A stretch of 64,000 nt of DNA from Acidobacteriota bacterium (GTDB lineage: Bacteria > Acidobacteriota > Blastocatellia > Pyrinomonadales > Pyrinomonadaceae), in the NCBI GenBank assembly GCA_025463135.1, contig JAOAPY010000048.1:240767-304766 (forward strand), written 5' to 3'. Shown piece after piece: positions 56,201 through 64,000 of the stretch. The notes under the pieces are model-generated. The model did no database searches. It had not been told where the DNA came from and saw only the letters and a program-made list of their open reading frames with translations. The translations under genes and the position numbers were made by a program. Within the stretch, counting starts at the first letter, position 1. Each line of letters starts with the position of its first letter.

Positions 56201-56527
56201 GGAAAGCCAATTCGTGACCCAGACTTCGCGATCGTTGCGCGCGGCGACGCTCACCGGCTCCAACCCCACCGGGATTTCCGCCATCAATGTCAGGGTGCGG
56301 CCCGTCATGTGAAAGACGGACAGGCTATTGTTCGGCGTATTGACAGCCAGTAGGCGCGTGCCGTCCGGAGTAACAGCCAGCGGATGAACTTGTGGAGCTT
56401 CGAAGTTTTTGTAGGGGGCGGGCGGGCCCTGCGCTGTAACCGGGGACGCGTACCGGCGTTCAAGGCAAATCAAAGCGACGGCCACGAGGGCGAGGGCAAT
56501 GACGATTCTTCTCAAGTGTTTATTCAT
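53288..56527 (-). CDS. Secreted YVTN beta-propeller / di-haem cytochrome c peroxidase-like / DUF4214 protein
   Basis: The protein has 1079 residues. A signal peptide (IVIALALVAVALICLERR) is followed by a YVTN-type beta-propeller at about 45-450 (VTPDGTRLLAVNTPNNSLSV; DVVFAGQQREMAFVCVSG; INPKRKILYVLNRFDESLSI). Two CxxCH haem sites follow: Cys470-A-S-Cys473-His474 and Cys615-N-Q-Cys618-His619, spaced as in the di-haem CCP/MauG family. An EF-hand-like D-R-D-G-N-G-T-L-N-R-D-E-P precedes the DUF4214 module (about 835-1079), here diverged (HYRDFLSRDPDSSGLDYW) and ending N-Q-D-C-S-Q. It probably is an exported electron-transfer or peroxidase protein. No clear Shine-Dalgarno is visible. Confidence 0.9.
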   Translation of the reverse strand: MNKHLRRIVIALALVAVALICLERRYASPVTAQGPPAPYKNFEAPQVHPLAVTPDGTRLLAVNTPNNSLSVFHMTGRTLTLMAEIPVGLEPVSVAARNDREVWVTNWLSDSVSVVDLKTWNVIRTFDVGDEPTDVVFAGQQREMAFVCVSGLSHIKVYDPATPATAPQVINIRGKQPRALTRDALGSQVFVSVFESGNQTTILPESIVTNGGGLPPPSPALRPGLPAPPPVGLIVKWNGTNWSDERDDGRWTSFIPYSLADVDMVVLDSSGAAAVLSREVHNLGTHVGNAVVDPVGNQLLVLNDEARNNVRFEPNLRGRFLKTRISFVGLGNTSVTPLDLNSHIDYGNPAGTDSERALSLALPADLARASDGTLYVAATGSAKVGVLDSAGGVLARIAVGQGPTGLAINPKRKILYVLNRFDESLSIVDTNTRTQIGTVPIGFNPEPVGLTRGRRFLYDAGLSAHGDLACASCHANGHRDGIAWDLGDPTGNMQTVPNPQGAPFGFGQSTFHPMKGPMITQSLRGITGTEPLHWRGDRAGLANFNPAFMTLLGGPRQLTATEMADFQAFIQSLGYPPNPNQNLDRTLPNPPTGPNAVRGAQLFTNNPLDGNVFTCNQCHVAIPFGTGTNGALVPAFAIAESQDMKVPQLRGEYQKTGFFRAPGEQVTGYGFIHDGSTDTLFSFLHASPFIFQNDNQRRDIEQFVLAFDSGIAPAVGLQVTVDAANKAATDVTTRLNLLQAQAAAGSCDLVVRGLYNGTPRGFLYTGNGQYQTDKQGEASVSQAALLQAAGTRAELTFTGVPVGAGRRNSIDRDGNGTLNRDEPLTPNALDTAQFFVWQHYRDFLSRDPDSSGLDYWTSQITNCGSDAACIHSQRIGVSAAFFIELEFQQTGYVVYRMYRGAYGTRAGAPTRANVNFAQFIADRALLVGGSGLPQSTIDYANTFVARAQFTQAYPAGPADVFVNNLFNTASLGGPEFATQRQAAIDGLNSATKTRAQVVLDLIEIQQFKDAEYNPAFVLMQYFGYLRRDPDQGGYDFWLNILNGSQPRNFRGMVCSFITSTEYQLRFGPSVTRSNQDCSQ

Positions 56528-56987
56528 GGGGGATAACTCGTGGACTTCCTTTTGGCCTGGCTGGCCGATACAGCGACAACCTGGTGGCCGGCGTGGCTGG
56601 AGGAGATAGACCTGCGGAGAGTATGTGGCTGGTCAGGAAAAGTCAATGAAAACAGGAAAGTGAAAATACCATAGCTATACAGAAGCGGGAGCGGTAGCGA
56701 TGACCCACAATGGGAAATGCGTCTTACTAAGTCAAACTGCACCAGTACCCCACACCCTAATTCGCTGTGTGAACATTGAAACACTGTGATACGTTCTTAT
56801 GTCTTAGATATTGGCTGCTATGGTTTTTCTTGTTTTAGTTCGACAATACGATAGGCTTGGATGCCCTTCTCCTCAGATCGCCCATTTTTGAAAAGCAACA
56901 AGATAGGAAAGATGTCCTATCCTCGAATCCTTCATCTAAAAACCACGAAGCAGGCAAATTGCCTGCAGTCCCAAAGGGAGAACACTG
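56528..56987. other. Divergent intergenic region with two hairpins
   Basis: There are 460 bases between divergent genes. GATAGGA and TCCTATC form a 7-bp hairpin at 56902-56921, and a 17-base perfect palindrome lies at 56950-56966, 22 bases before the ATG of the rightward gene. No gene is supported here. Confidence 0.6.
56950..56966. promoter_or_regulatory. Perfect 17-bp palindrome upstream of the DUF3352-like gene
   Basis: GCAGGCAAATTGCCTGC is symmetric about its central A and lies in the 5-prime leader just before GGGAGA and the ATG. It could be an operator or a leader hairpin, or a lone REP unit. Confidence 0.4.
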
Positions 56988-59522
56988 ATGATATCCCCAA
57001 GACGCCTTAGCCGGCCTTTGGCCTTGCTCATTTCCCTCGCCACGGTTACGGCGCCACTGGCGGCTCAAAAGCCGACGCCCGAGAAACCGAAAGCGCCTGC
57101 ACCCGCGAAGCCAACTACAAAACCGGCGGGGGCCGATCAACAGGATCGCCAGATCGATAGTTTGCTGGCTGCCGACGTTTACAAGATCTACGGCGAGGTG
57201 AAAAACGTTGGCACACAGATCCACTCCGGCGCCTTTGCCGAACTCATCGACCCGGTGATGAAGTTGGCGGATCCACCCAAAGAATTCAAGACGCTGGTGA
57301 AGTTTCTGAATACCAACGCCGAAACTCTGGCAAATTCACGGTTAGTATTTGCCACCTGGCCGACGCAGGCTGGAGTTCCCAATGCCTTCTTCGTCATTGA
57401 GCTGGCATCGGCTGAGGAGGCCGCGCAGTTTGAACCAAAGCTCAACCGTGTGTTGCCGGCTATCCTTCCGACGCCGACTCCGACCCCTACTGTGTCCTCT
57501 ACACCAACGCAGCCTGCGAGTCCGAGCGATGCAAAGACACCCAGCGTCTCAGCGGCTGTTAAGGACAATCGTGAGACGGTCATTATCACTCAACCAACCT
57601 TGTCCGCAGACACACCCGCGCCACCGCCACCTTCCTTTGTCGTTTCGCGTTCGGGCAATCTGGTTTTCATCACTGATAAGGCATTCAAGTTCGACAAGCT
57701 GCGCCCCGCCGACAGCAAGTTGCTGACTGAAGATCAAAACTTTCGCCAGGCGCGCGAACGATTTTCCACCGAACCGGTTTTCATTTTCATCAATGTGGCT
57801 TTATCCGATGCCAACCGAAACAAGGCCTTGGCGGAAGAGAGGGAAGCCCAGCTCCAGGCGCGCATGAAAGCCGAAGAGGAGACTCAGAAGATCGAGACGG
57901 TCGAGCCTGCGCCTGACATGGAACAATCCTCCATGTCCGACGAGCCTGCGGCCCCCGATGCGGAAGACACACCGGAAGTGCCCAATAGTCATGTGAGCAC
58001 CAGAGTCGCACTCGAGGCGGGGCCCGGAACGCTTAGCACCGGCCCCATGTCAACCCCACCACCGGCGCGACCACAATCAATGGCTTTCGGATCGCTCCTG
58101 TCTTTATTAGGCGGAGGCGAACCAGAGTGGCCCGACGCGGTTGGTATCGCCATCGCTCAGGAAGGCGACGATTACGTTATCCGTTCGATCCTGGTTGGGC
58201 CGCAGAATGGAAAACGGCTGGTCCTTCCCTTCGTGCCTCAATTGCTGGCGGGTCGCGGCTTAACACCCAATGCTGCTTCAGTACTACCTGACGATACGGA
58301 AATCCTGATCAGCGCGTCCTTTGACTGGCCCCAGACCTATGAGCAGATGTTGGTTCGGCTGAATGCATCAAACAGGGAACGCACCGCCGAGCTGAGCAGA
58401 GTTCCCGCCGCCCACCGGTCCCCGAATGACGAGAAGCCTTACGATCCGTTTTTGGATTTTGAGAAGAAAGGCGGCTTCAAGATCAAGGATGAATTGCTGC
58501 CGGCCCTGGGCAATGAAATAGCTTTCGCGAGCTCTATGAAATCACTGCAAGGAGCAGGCGGGTTCGGAATCATGATGGCGCCTCAGCGTGCAGCGCCTAA
58601 GCCTTCGCCCGACGCCAGGCAAGCCGAAGAGGAACAGTTGCAGAAAACACGCGAGGCGCAATCAGCTCCGATGGTTTTGATCTCAGTCAGAGATCGTGAA
58701 GCCGCACGCCGTTTGATCCCGAAAATCATGGAAGGACTCGGCGTCGGCGCCGCCAGTCTGATCGGCGCCGCCGTGAAGCGAGACGATACGGAGATGGTCG
58801 ACTTTGCCGGGGCCTTTGCCTACGCCTTCGTGGATGACTTCCTGATAATTTCCACGACGCCAACAGTCAAGCATGTTATCGACAGCCACATCAATCATCA
58901 GACGCTGGCTTCGAACGCCGCTTTTCGCGACTTCACGCGCTGGCAGCCGCGCGAAATCGTGGGACAGATATACATTTCCCCGGCGCTGATGGAAGGTTAT
59001 CAGAAAGCCGCGCACGATCCTTCGCAAACCATTGCCGCGGCGATGCGCGAATACCTGTTGCGGCTTAATCCAACACCGCAGGCGATTACCTACGCGCTCT
59101 CAAACGAGGGATTTGGCGCCATTCACGAACTGCATCTACCCAAGTCTTTTGTGCTGGCAAGCGTAGCCGGCGCGGCCTCAGCGACGAAAGAGCCGCCACC
59201 GGAAATGAACGAAGCAATCGCGGTGAGTATGCTTCACATGATCGCAAGTGCAGAGGCTACCTACCAGTCGACTGGAGGCAAAGGTAGCTATGGCTCGCTC
59301 GACAAGCTCGTCGAAGCGAAGTTGGTTGTTCGGGAATCTCTTGAAAAGTACGGTTACAGGTTTGAAATTACTGCGTCCGGCAATCAGTTCGAAGCCACCG
59401 CCACTCCTGTTGAGTACGGCAAGACCGGTAAGTTGTCATACTTCATTGATCAAAGTGGAGTGGTTCGAAGCGGCGATCACGGCGGCGGCGCAGCCTCACC
59501 AAGCGACAAGCCCTTTCAATAG
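56988..59522 (+). CDS. Secreted DUF3352-like protein with pilin-like C-terminal domain
   Basis: The protein has 844 residues, with GGGAGA six bases before the ATG. A signal peptide (PLALLISLATVTAPLAAQ) and a Pro/Lys-rich stretch precede a large region with features of DUF3352 proteins (L-L-A-A-D-V-Y-K-I-Y-G, NAFFVIELASAEEAAQF, LLPALGNEIAFASS, RDREAARRLIPKIME). A Pro/Thr-rich and a Glu-rich insert lie at about 155-205 and 280-345. The last ~105 residues look like the globular part of acidobacterial type IV pilins (AEATYQSTGGKGSYGSLDKL, FEATATPVEYGKTGKLSYF, DQSGVVRSGD) but lack a prepilin N-terminus. The domain calls rest on motif resemblance. Function unknown. Confidence 0.78.
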   Translation: MISPRRLSRPLALLISLATVTAPLAAQKPTPEKPKAPAPAKPTTKPAGADQQDRQIDSLLAADVYKIYGEVKNVGTQIHSGAFAELIDPVMKLADPPKEFKTLVKFLNTNAETLANSRLVFATWPTQAGVPNAFFVIELASAEEAAQFEPKLNRVLPAILPTPTPTPTVSSTPTQPASPSDAKTPSVSAAVKDNRETVIITQPTLSADTPAPPPPSFVVSRSGNLVFITDKAFKFDKLRPADSKLLTEDQNFRQARERFSTEPVFIFINVALSDANRNKALAEEREAQLQARMKAEEETQKIETVEPAPDMEQSSMSDEPAAPDAEDTPEVPNSHVSTRVALEAGPGTLSTGPMSTPPPARPQSMAFGSLLSLLGGGEPEWPDAVGIAIAQEGDDYVIRSILVGPQNGKRLVLPFVPQLLAGRGLTPNAASVLPDDTEILISASFDWPQTYEQMLVRLNASNRERTAELSRVPAAHRSPNDEKPYDPFLDFEKKGGFKIKDELLPALGNEIAFASSMKSLQGAGGFGIMMAPQRAAPKPSPDARQAEEEQLQKTREAQSAPMVLISVRDREAARRLIPKIMEGLGVGAASLIGAAVKRDDTEMVDFAGAFAYAFVDDFLIISTTPTVKHVIDSHINHQTLASNAAFRDFTRWQPREIVGQIYISPALMEGYQKAAHDPSQTIAAAMREYLLRLNPTPQAITYALSNEGFGAIHELHLPKSFVLASVAGAASATKEPPPEMNEAIAVSMLHMIASAEATYQSTGGKGSYGSLDKLVEAKLVVRESLEKYGYRFEITASGNQFEATATPVEYGKTGKLSYFIDQSGVVRSGDHGGGAASPSDKPFQ

Positions 59523-59911
59523 ACGCATCAACAAGTTTCCATCCGCCTACGAGTGGCACGGGGTCCCGCACGCCCAACGTTAAGCAGTAGGCGTGTGGAG
59601 TACAAGCTTCAACTTGTAAGGTTACGTGACCACGCAATCTGATAAACATTGAACTCCATGCGCCTGTGGTTAATGATCTCCTGCTCGCCAAAGCGATTCG
59701 CCATCGCTATTACGACTACTAGTTTTCGTTGACACTCTTTGCCGGCAAAGCGTAGGCTATCCGCAACGTTTTTCCACCAGTCCTTTTGTAAATAAGAGGT
59801 GCACAACACCACTAAGCAACGCGGAAATACTGGCGTGCACTTGCAGAAGAACAATGACTTTTGGAATTGATCTTGAACCTACCGGGTTGAGTTGAGTCTT
59901 GGAGAAGAGAC
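59523..59911. other. Intergenic region with degenerate repeats
   Basis: There are 389 bases between two rightward genes. It contains a degenerate copy of the GGCACGGGCGTCCCG element near 59552-59576 and a TACAAG/CTTGTA hairpin at 59601-59618. A short leftward open frame (59609-59854) is not convincing. Confidence 0.5.
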
Positions 59912-62900
59912 ATGCGCTGGAATACCAAACTTATCTTGTCGCTGGGTGCTGTTACTCTGGTTCTGGCGGTCAGTGGCCAGGCCTTGATCGAAGATGAAGC
60001 GAATGATCCGGATCTGCCTCCCGGTCACCACGGTCCCTTTGATGAGGCCGGGTATATAAGACAGCGCGAGGCCTTTATCGCGCTACTGCGCGGCGTTGAT
60101 CCCCTCCGACCAGCCGATCCAAATGCACGTGGCCGGGCTATCGCCAAGTTTGACGCTCAGATGACAGCGATGCGTATGGCGCATGCCGTGGGTCCAAATC
60201 AACCTGTAGCCTTTCCGAACTGGGTTGAGTTGGGACCGAATCCGATTCCGCTCGGACAAACGACGACCACCAGGGTGAATGTTGTTGGTCGTATATCGGC
60301 GATTGAAATCGATCCTACAGATCCCAACAAGGTTTATGTCGGTGCGGCTCAGGGCGGGGTTTTTCGCTCGCTTGATGGTGGCACAACCTGGACTCCGATC
60401 TTCGACACCGCGCAGTCGCTTGCGATCGGCGCACTCAATCTTGATCCGGTAAATGGCTGGCTCTGGGTTGGCACAGGCGAAGCGAATGGGTCGGCGGATA
60501 GCTTTGCCGGCGTTGGTCTCTACCGAATCGAAAATGTAAACACTACCGCAACTTTAGTCGGCCCCATCAATCCGATACGAAACTACAACAACGCGGTCGG
60601 CACGCCGGTCAGCACGGGCTTCTTCACCGGTCGCTCCATCAGCAAGATTCTAAGAGTGCCTGGTGATCCCACTACACTCTTCTGTGGTATTGCCGGCGGC
60701 GTTATCGGCCTCGGCGGTAATCCTCCATTTGGTAACACCCTGCCACCGCTGGCAATGCGCGGGATGGTCAGACTCTCAGCTGTGACCGGGCCGCCGGCAG
60801 GCGTTACTGGTACACGAATCGCCGTCACCACCGTAGATACAGGTCAGGGGTTGTGCGCCTTTGATTTGCCTTGCACGGTTAATCGCAACGTCAACGACCT
60901 GGTGCTCGATCCACAGGATCCTTCCGGCAACACGCTGATTGTTTGGATGAACGGCATCAATGTGGCGAACGACGGCGGCATCTATCGCTCGACCAATGCA
61001 ATGTCAGGATCACCGACCTTTACGCAAACACTCATAACAACGTCGACTAGTACGTCCAATGGTAGAGGGGAACTCCGGGCCTACGTGCGCGCGGGCGTGA
61101 CGGTGCTGTATGTCGCCAGTGGTGAGCCGTCGAACGTGCCGGTCGGGGCGACGATTTGTAACAGTTCTACGCAATTTGGAGCTCTGCGGAGATCCGACGA
61201 TGGCGGCGCCACCTGGTCGGCAAAGCTGGCCGGTGGGGGCGGCTTCTGCCAGGGCCAGTGCTTCTACAACATCGGTTTCGACATCGTTCCCGGTGCGGCC
61301 ACCACCACGGACAAACTTTTGTTAGGGGGCAATGTTGCGAGCGGCAATTGCGCGCGACAGCAGGCCACTTCACTGGATGGCGCAGCCACTTCTTTCACTA
61401 CTCACTCTGCCACCACACATGCCGACACTCACCTGATCAAGATTGCTCCGTCTAATCCATTGGTCGTCTATCGCGGCGATGACGGCGGTGTATGGAAATC
61501 AACGGATGGCGGCGACACGTGGACAAATCAAAACAACACCACGTTGAGAGCGACACAGTTTCAGAGCATCGCGGTGCATCCAAGCGATCCTGACATCAGC
61601 ATTGGCGGCACTCAGGACAATGGCAGCAACATTCTCTTGACCGGCGGAACCTCCTGGCTGCACTCGGATGATGGCGATGGCGGCTTTGCGATGATAGACC
61701 AGAGCACGCCGACCACGATGTATCACACCTATTTCAATCAGGCGGGAACGCAGATTGGTTACGCCCGCAGCTTGACGGGAGGCGCCTTCGGCACATGGTC
61801 CTTTCTCGGCTGTAGTGGAACCGGCACCACCAATGGCGTTAGTTGTGCGGCCACTGTGGCGGTGAATTTCTATTGTCCAACCGCGCTCGGTCCGGGCAGT
61901 CCAAATAATACAGTGTATCTCGGCACCGATAGATTGCTGCGCTCAGACACGCAAGGCACAGCTAATGTCACAGTTAGTCAGGCGCCTTTGGTCAGCGGTG
62001 TTCCCATTAGCGGCATCGGTATTTCGCCACAAGATGATAACTATCGTATTGTGGGCTTGAATAGCGGAGCGATCTTCTTCACTACTACGGGTTCCAGCAC
62101 ACTGACGAGTCTCGACGCGGTTGGCGGCGGCAGTGTCATTCCCGATTTCTATGTGGCGCGTCTTGTTTTCGATCCCTCCAACAAGAACACGGTTTACATC
62201 ACCTTGGGAAATTTCTCGGGAGGCACCGCGGCATCTCAGTCGCACGTTTGGCGCATCACCAACCTTGATACGACCCCGGTGCTTACGGCAATCAACGGCA
62301 CCGGTATTACTTCGTTGCCGGATGTCCCGGTAAATGGATTCGTCGTAGATCCCCAAAAGACTACGCGCCTCTTCGCCGGGACCGACATTGGCGTATACAT
62401 CTCGGAAGACAGTGGCACCAAATGGAGTCCGTACGGCGTGGGTCTGCCGCGCGTCGCCGTTTTCGACATGGCCATTCAGAATGTCAAACGCGTCTTGCGC
62501 ATTGCCACACACGGTCGCGGGATGTGGGAGATTCCGCTATTCGCTCCCACTGCGGCACCGGCTTCGATTAGCGGTACCGTGACCAGCGCCAATGGCCAAC
62601 CAGTCGCGGGTGTGACTATGCGGCTATCTGGCGCCGAGGCAGCCACTACCAGCACGGACAGCAGCGGCAACTATCGTTTCCGCGCAGTATCACCGAGTGA
62701 GTTCTACACCGTCATGCCGGAGCTTGCGAATTACCACTTCAGTCCGGCGAACCGTTCGTTCTCACTGGTAGGTGATAAGACTGACGCAACGTTCACCGCC
62801 ACGGAGGATGCGGTTGTTGTTTTCAACGCTATCGATACATCCGAGTACTTTGTGCGGCAACAGTATCTCGACTTCCTCGGGCGCGAACCTGATGCCGGCG

Positions 62901-63574
62901 GCTTCAACTACTGGACAGAACAAGCCAACTCCTGTAACGGCGATGCTGATTGCGTGCGCACGAAGCGCATCGATGTCTCGGCGGCATTCTTCCTGTCGCA
63001 GGAATTCAAGGACACCGGCTCGTTTGTCTACAGACTCTACAAAGGCTCGTTAGGCCGCCAACTTCGCTTCAGCGAGTTCTCTGCCGACAGAGCGCAGGTT
63101 GTTGGTGGTCCAAATCTTGAATCGAGCAAGACTGCCTTTGCCGCTGCCTTCGTGCAGCGCGCAGAGTTTGCTGATAAGTATCAGGGCAGGACGACGGCGG
63201 AAGCTTTTGTGGATGCCCTGCTGCAAACCATGAACGACTCAAGCGGCGTAAATCTATCGAGCGCACGCGCGGCTTTGATCAGTCGCTACAACGAAGGCGC
63301 AGGTATGAACGCAAGCCGGGCCCTGGTTGTGCGCCAGTTGGTAGACAACGATACGTTTGCCGGCGCGGTCTACAACCAGCAGTTCGTCGCGATGCAGTAC
63401 TTTGGTTACTTGCGCCGCAGTCCGGACGCAGACGGCTTTAACTTCTGGCTGAATGTGTTGAATAACGATGCGAGCAACTATCGCGGGATGGTTTGTTCGT
63501 TCATCACTTCGGCGGAGTATCAGCGGCGCTTCAGCACTGTCGTCTCGCACAGCAACGCCGAGTGCGGCAGATAG
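59912..63574 (+). CDS. Secreted BNR/sortilin-like repeat protein with carboxypeptidase-regulatory and DUF4214 domains
   Basis: The protein has 1220 residues, with TTGGAG about eight bases before the ATG. A signal peptide (LILSLGAVTLVLAVSGQA) is followed by a beta-propeller built of BNR/Asp-box motifs: GGVFRSLDGGTTWTP, DDGGATWSAKL, GGVWKSTDGGDTWTN and SEDSGTKWSPYG, together with repeated D-P-x-x-P-x-x-V-Y-V motifs as in sortilin/xyloglucanase-like propellers. A carboxypeptidase-regulatory-like domain at about 884-965 (SISGTVTSANGQPVAGVTM) and a DUF4214 module at about 974-1220 (YFVRQQYLDFLGREPDAGGF; GMVCSFITSAEYQRRF; ending N-A-E-C-G-R) complete it. No hydrolase active site is evident, so substrate binding is more likely than catalysis. 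Confidence 0.9.
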   Translation: MRWNTKLILSLGAVTLVLAVSGQALIEDEANDPDLPPGHHGPFDEAGYIRQREAFIALLRGVDPLRPADPNARGRAIAKFDAQMTAMRMAHAVGPNQPVAFPNWVELGPNPIPLGQTTTTRVNVVGRISAIEIDPTDPNKVYVGAAQGGVFRSLDGGTTWTPIFDTAQSLAIGALNLDPVNGWLWVGTGEANGSADSFAGVGLYRIENVNTTATLVGPINPIRNYNNAVGTPVSTGFFTGRSISKILRVPGDPTTLFCGIAGGVIGLGGNPPFGNTLPPLAMRGMVRLSAVTGPPAGVTGTRIAVTTVDTGQGLCAFDLPCTVNRNVNDLVLDPQDPSGNTLIVWMNGINVANDGGIYRSTNAMSGSPTFTQTLITTSTSTSNGRGELRAYVRAGVTVLYVASGEPSNVPVGATICNSSTQFGALRRSDDGGATWSAKLAGGGGFCQGQCFYNIGFDIVPGAATTTDKLLLGGNVASGNCARQQATSLDGAATSFTTHSATTHADTHLIKIAPSNPLVVYRGDDGGVWKSTDGGDTWTNQNNTTLRATQFQSIAVHPSDPDISIGGTQDNGSNILLTGGTSWLHSDDGDGGFAMIDQSTPTTMYHTYFNQAGTQIGYARSLTGGAFGTWSFLGCSGTGTTNGVSCAATVAVNFYCPTALGPGSPNNTVYLGTDRLLRSDTQGTANVTVSQAPLVSGVPISGIGISPQDDNYRIVGLNSGAIFFTTTGSSTLTSLDAVGGGSVIPDFYVARLVFDPSNKNTVYITLGNFSGGTAASQSHVWRITNLDTTPVLTAINGTGITSLPDVPVNGFVVDPQKTTRLFAGTDIGVYISEDSGTKWSPYGVGLPRVAVFDMAIQNVKRVLRIATHGRGMWEIPLFAPTAAPASISGTVTSANGQPVAGVTMRLSGAEAATTSTDSSGNYRFRAVSPSEFYTVMPELANYHFSPANRSFSLVGDKTDATFTATEDAVVVFNAIDTSEYFVRQQYLDFLGREPDAGGFNYWTEQANSCNGDADCVRTKRIDVSAAFFLSQEFKDTGSFVYRLYKGSLGRQLRFSEFSADRAQVVGGPNLESSKTAFAAAFVQRAEFADKYQGRTTAEAFVDALLQTMNDSSGVNLSSARAALISRYNEGAGMNASRALVVRQLVDNDTFAGAVYNQQFVAMQYFGYLRRSPDADGFNFWLNVLNNDASNYRGMVCSFITSAEYQRRFSTVVSHSNAECGR

Positions 63575-63735
63575 ATCAACGCTGTCGACAGAGTACAGAC
63601 TTCAGTCGGGGTTTTTGTGATTCCGCAAAGCCCACCTCAAGGCCGTGCTCTGAACGCCAGTAACGCGCGCTACTCTGAGCGGCTGTGACGCGCGCGGATC
63701 AAAATCACCAACCATCGGATAATGCTCAATTTCTT

Positions 63736-63811
63736 TTGTAATCAAACTGTCGGTTTGCAACCGCGTAAATTCCGTCTGTTCTTCGCAAACCAAGGGTTTG
63801 CGTTTACAACT
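63736..63811. repeat. Inverted-repeat element with GCAAACC palindromes
   Basis: TTGTAATCAAACTGTCGG with TTTGCAACCGCG, and CGCAAACCAAGGGTTTGCG with TTTACAAC, are inverted arms. They resemble the AACGCAAGCTGTTAGCTTGCG family at 48942. Confidence 0.5.
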
Positions 63812-63884
63812 TTGGGCACTACAACTATCGGGTAGTGGTCCATTAGCGTGTTGCTAAAAAAGGGGACGGTTCGAAGGCAATGAG

Positions 63885-64000
63885 GTCAGTACCACCTGCG
63901 GTAGCGGGTGCGTCTGCTCCGAACAAGATCGCTGGCCAAACCAGATCCTCTCGGCGTTATTGCTGCTCCAACGACAACCCACCCGCTACCGCAGGTGGTA
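63885..64000. repeat. Inverted-repeat element, ACCACCTGCGGTAGCGGGTG family, cut by window edge
   Basis: GTCAGTACCACCTGCGGTAG followed by CGGGTG is repeated in inverted form as CACCCGCTACCGCAGGTGG at 63980-63998, running into the edge. A single unit is present at about 14853-14878. The outer arms are perfect over at least 21 bases. Confidence 0.85.

Larger units (their letters stand above)
63575..64000. other. Right-edge intergenic region filled with repeat elements
   Basis: No credible gene is present in the last 426 bases. Two inverted-repeat elements (63736-63811 and 63885-64000) occupy most of its right half. Confidence 0.55.

Noticed and set aside
59609..59854. Leftward 81-residue frame with several Cys
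   Set aside because: It lies over a hairpin and shows no homology pattern or Shine-Dalgarno; probably chance.
63602..63793. Leftward 63-residue frame at the right edge
   Set aside because: It overlaps an inverted-repeat element and lacks any recognisable domain.

Overview
The window looks like chromosome of a soil-type Acidobacteriota, probably of the Blastocatellia/Pyrinomonadaceae kind. This is inferred from gene content: many large secreted proteins ending in the same carboxypeptidase-regulatory-like plus DUF4214 module, a VWFA-related protein of the acidobacterial type, pilin-like proteins, bacterial alpha-2-macroglobulin, moderately high GC and many intergenic inverted-repeat elements. 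There are no rRNA, tRNA, CRISPR, prophage or transposase genes.

Layout. 1-14.5 kb is a leftward block of giant or modular secreted proteins: a beta-helix surface protein running off the left edge, its tandem paralogue (FnIII + carboxypeptidase-regulatory + DUF4214), a DUF11-repeat/DUF4214 protein and a sugar-dehydrogenase/DUF4214 protein. Two small genes (LSm-like; DUF4177-like) lie inside it. 15-20.8 kb is rightward: an S9 peptidase, a five-domain cyclodextrin glucanotransferase, a CBM48-type protein and a cysteine-rich membrane protein flanked by direct repeats. 20.9-28.5 kb is leftward cell-envelope housekeeping: BrkB/YihY, a cyclic-nucleotide-gated MscS, lepB, rnc, a secreted repeat protein and a penicillin-binding protein. 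29-43 kb is mostly rightward: a histidine kinase with an NtrC-type regulator, a DUF4349 lipoprotein, a DsbD-alpha-like lipoprotein, a subtilase with a perfect 12-hexad C-terminal repeat, a GNAT enzyme, a hybrid kinase, an orphan excisionase-type HTH, a VWA protein and a LysW-like zinc-ribbon protein.

43.1-53.1 kb is the most distinctive locus: DUF1175 (YfaT-like), a thioester alpha-2-macroglobulin (YfaS/YfhM-like), a polytopic membrane protein and a single polypeptide that fuses a penicillin-binding transpeptidase, a SpoIID/LytB domain and an HExxH metallopeptidase. I read it as a periplasmic protease-trap and peptidoglycan-repair cluster. 53.3-63.6 kb holds a beta-propeller/di-haem peroxidase/DUF4214 protein, a DUF3352-like protein with a pilin-like tail, and a BNR-repeat/DUF4214 protein.

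Two themes cut across the window. First, five secreted proteins with unrelated N-terminal modules share one C-terminal ~245-residue DUF4214 module ending in a conserved Cys near the last residue, which could be a surface-anchoring or export tag. Second, at least ten families of short inverted-repeat (REPIN-like) elements and period-6/7 word repeats fill the intergenic spaces. Three of these places show the element read into open reading frames, including exactly in the linker between two domains of the fusion protein.
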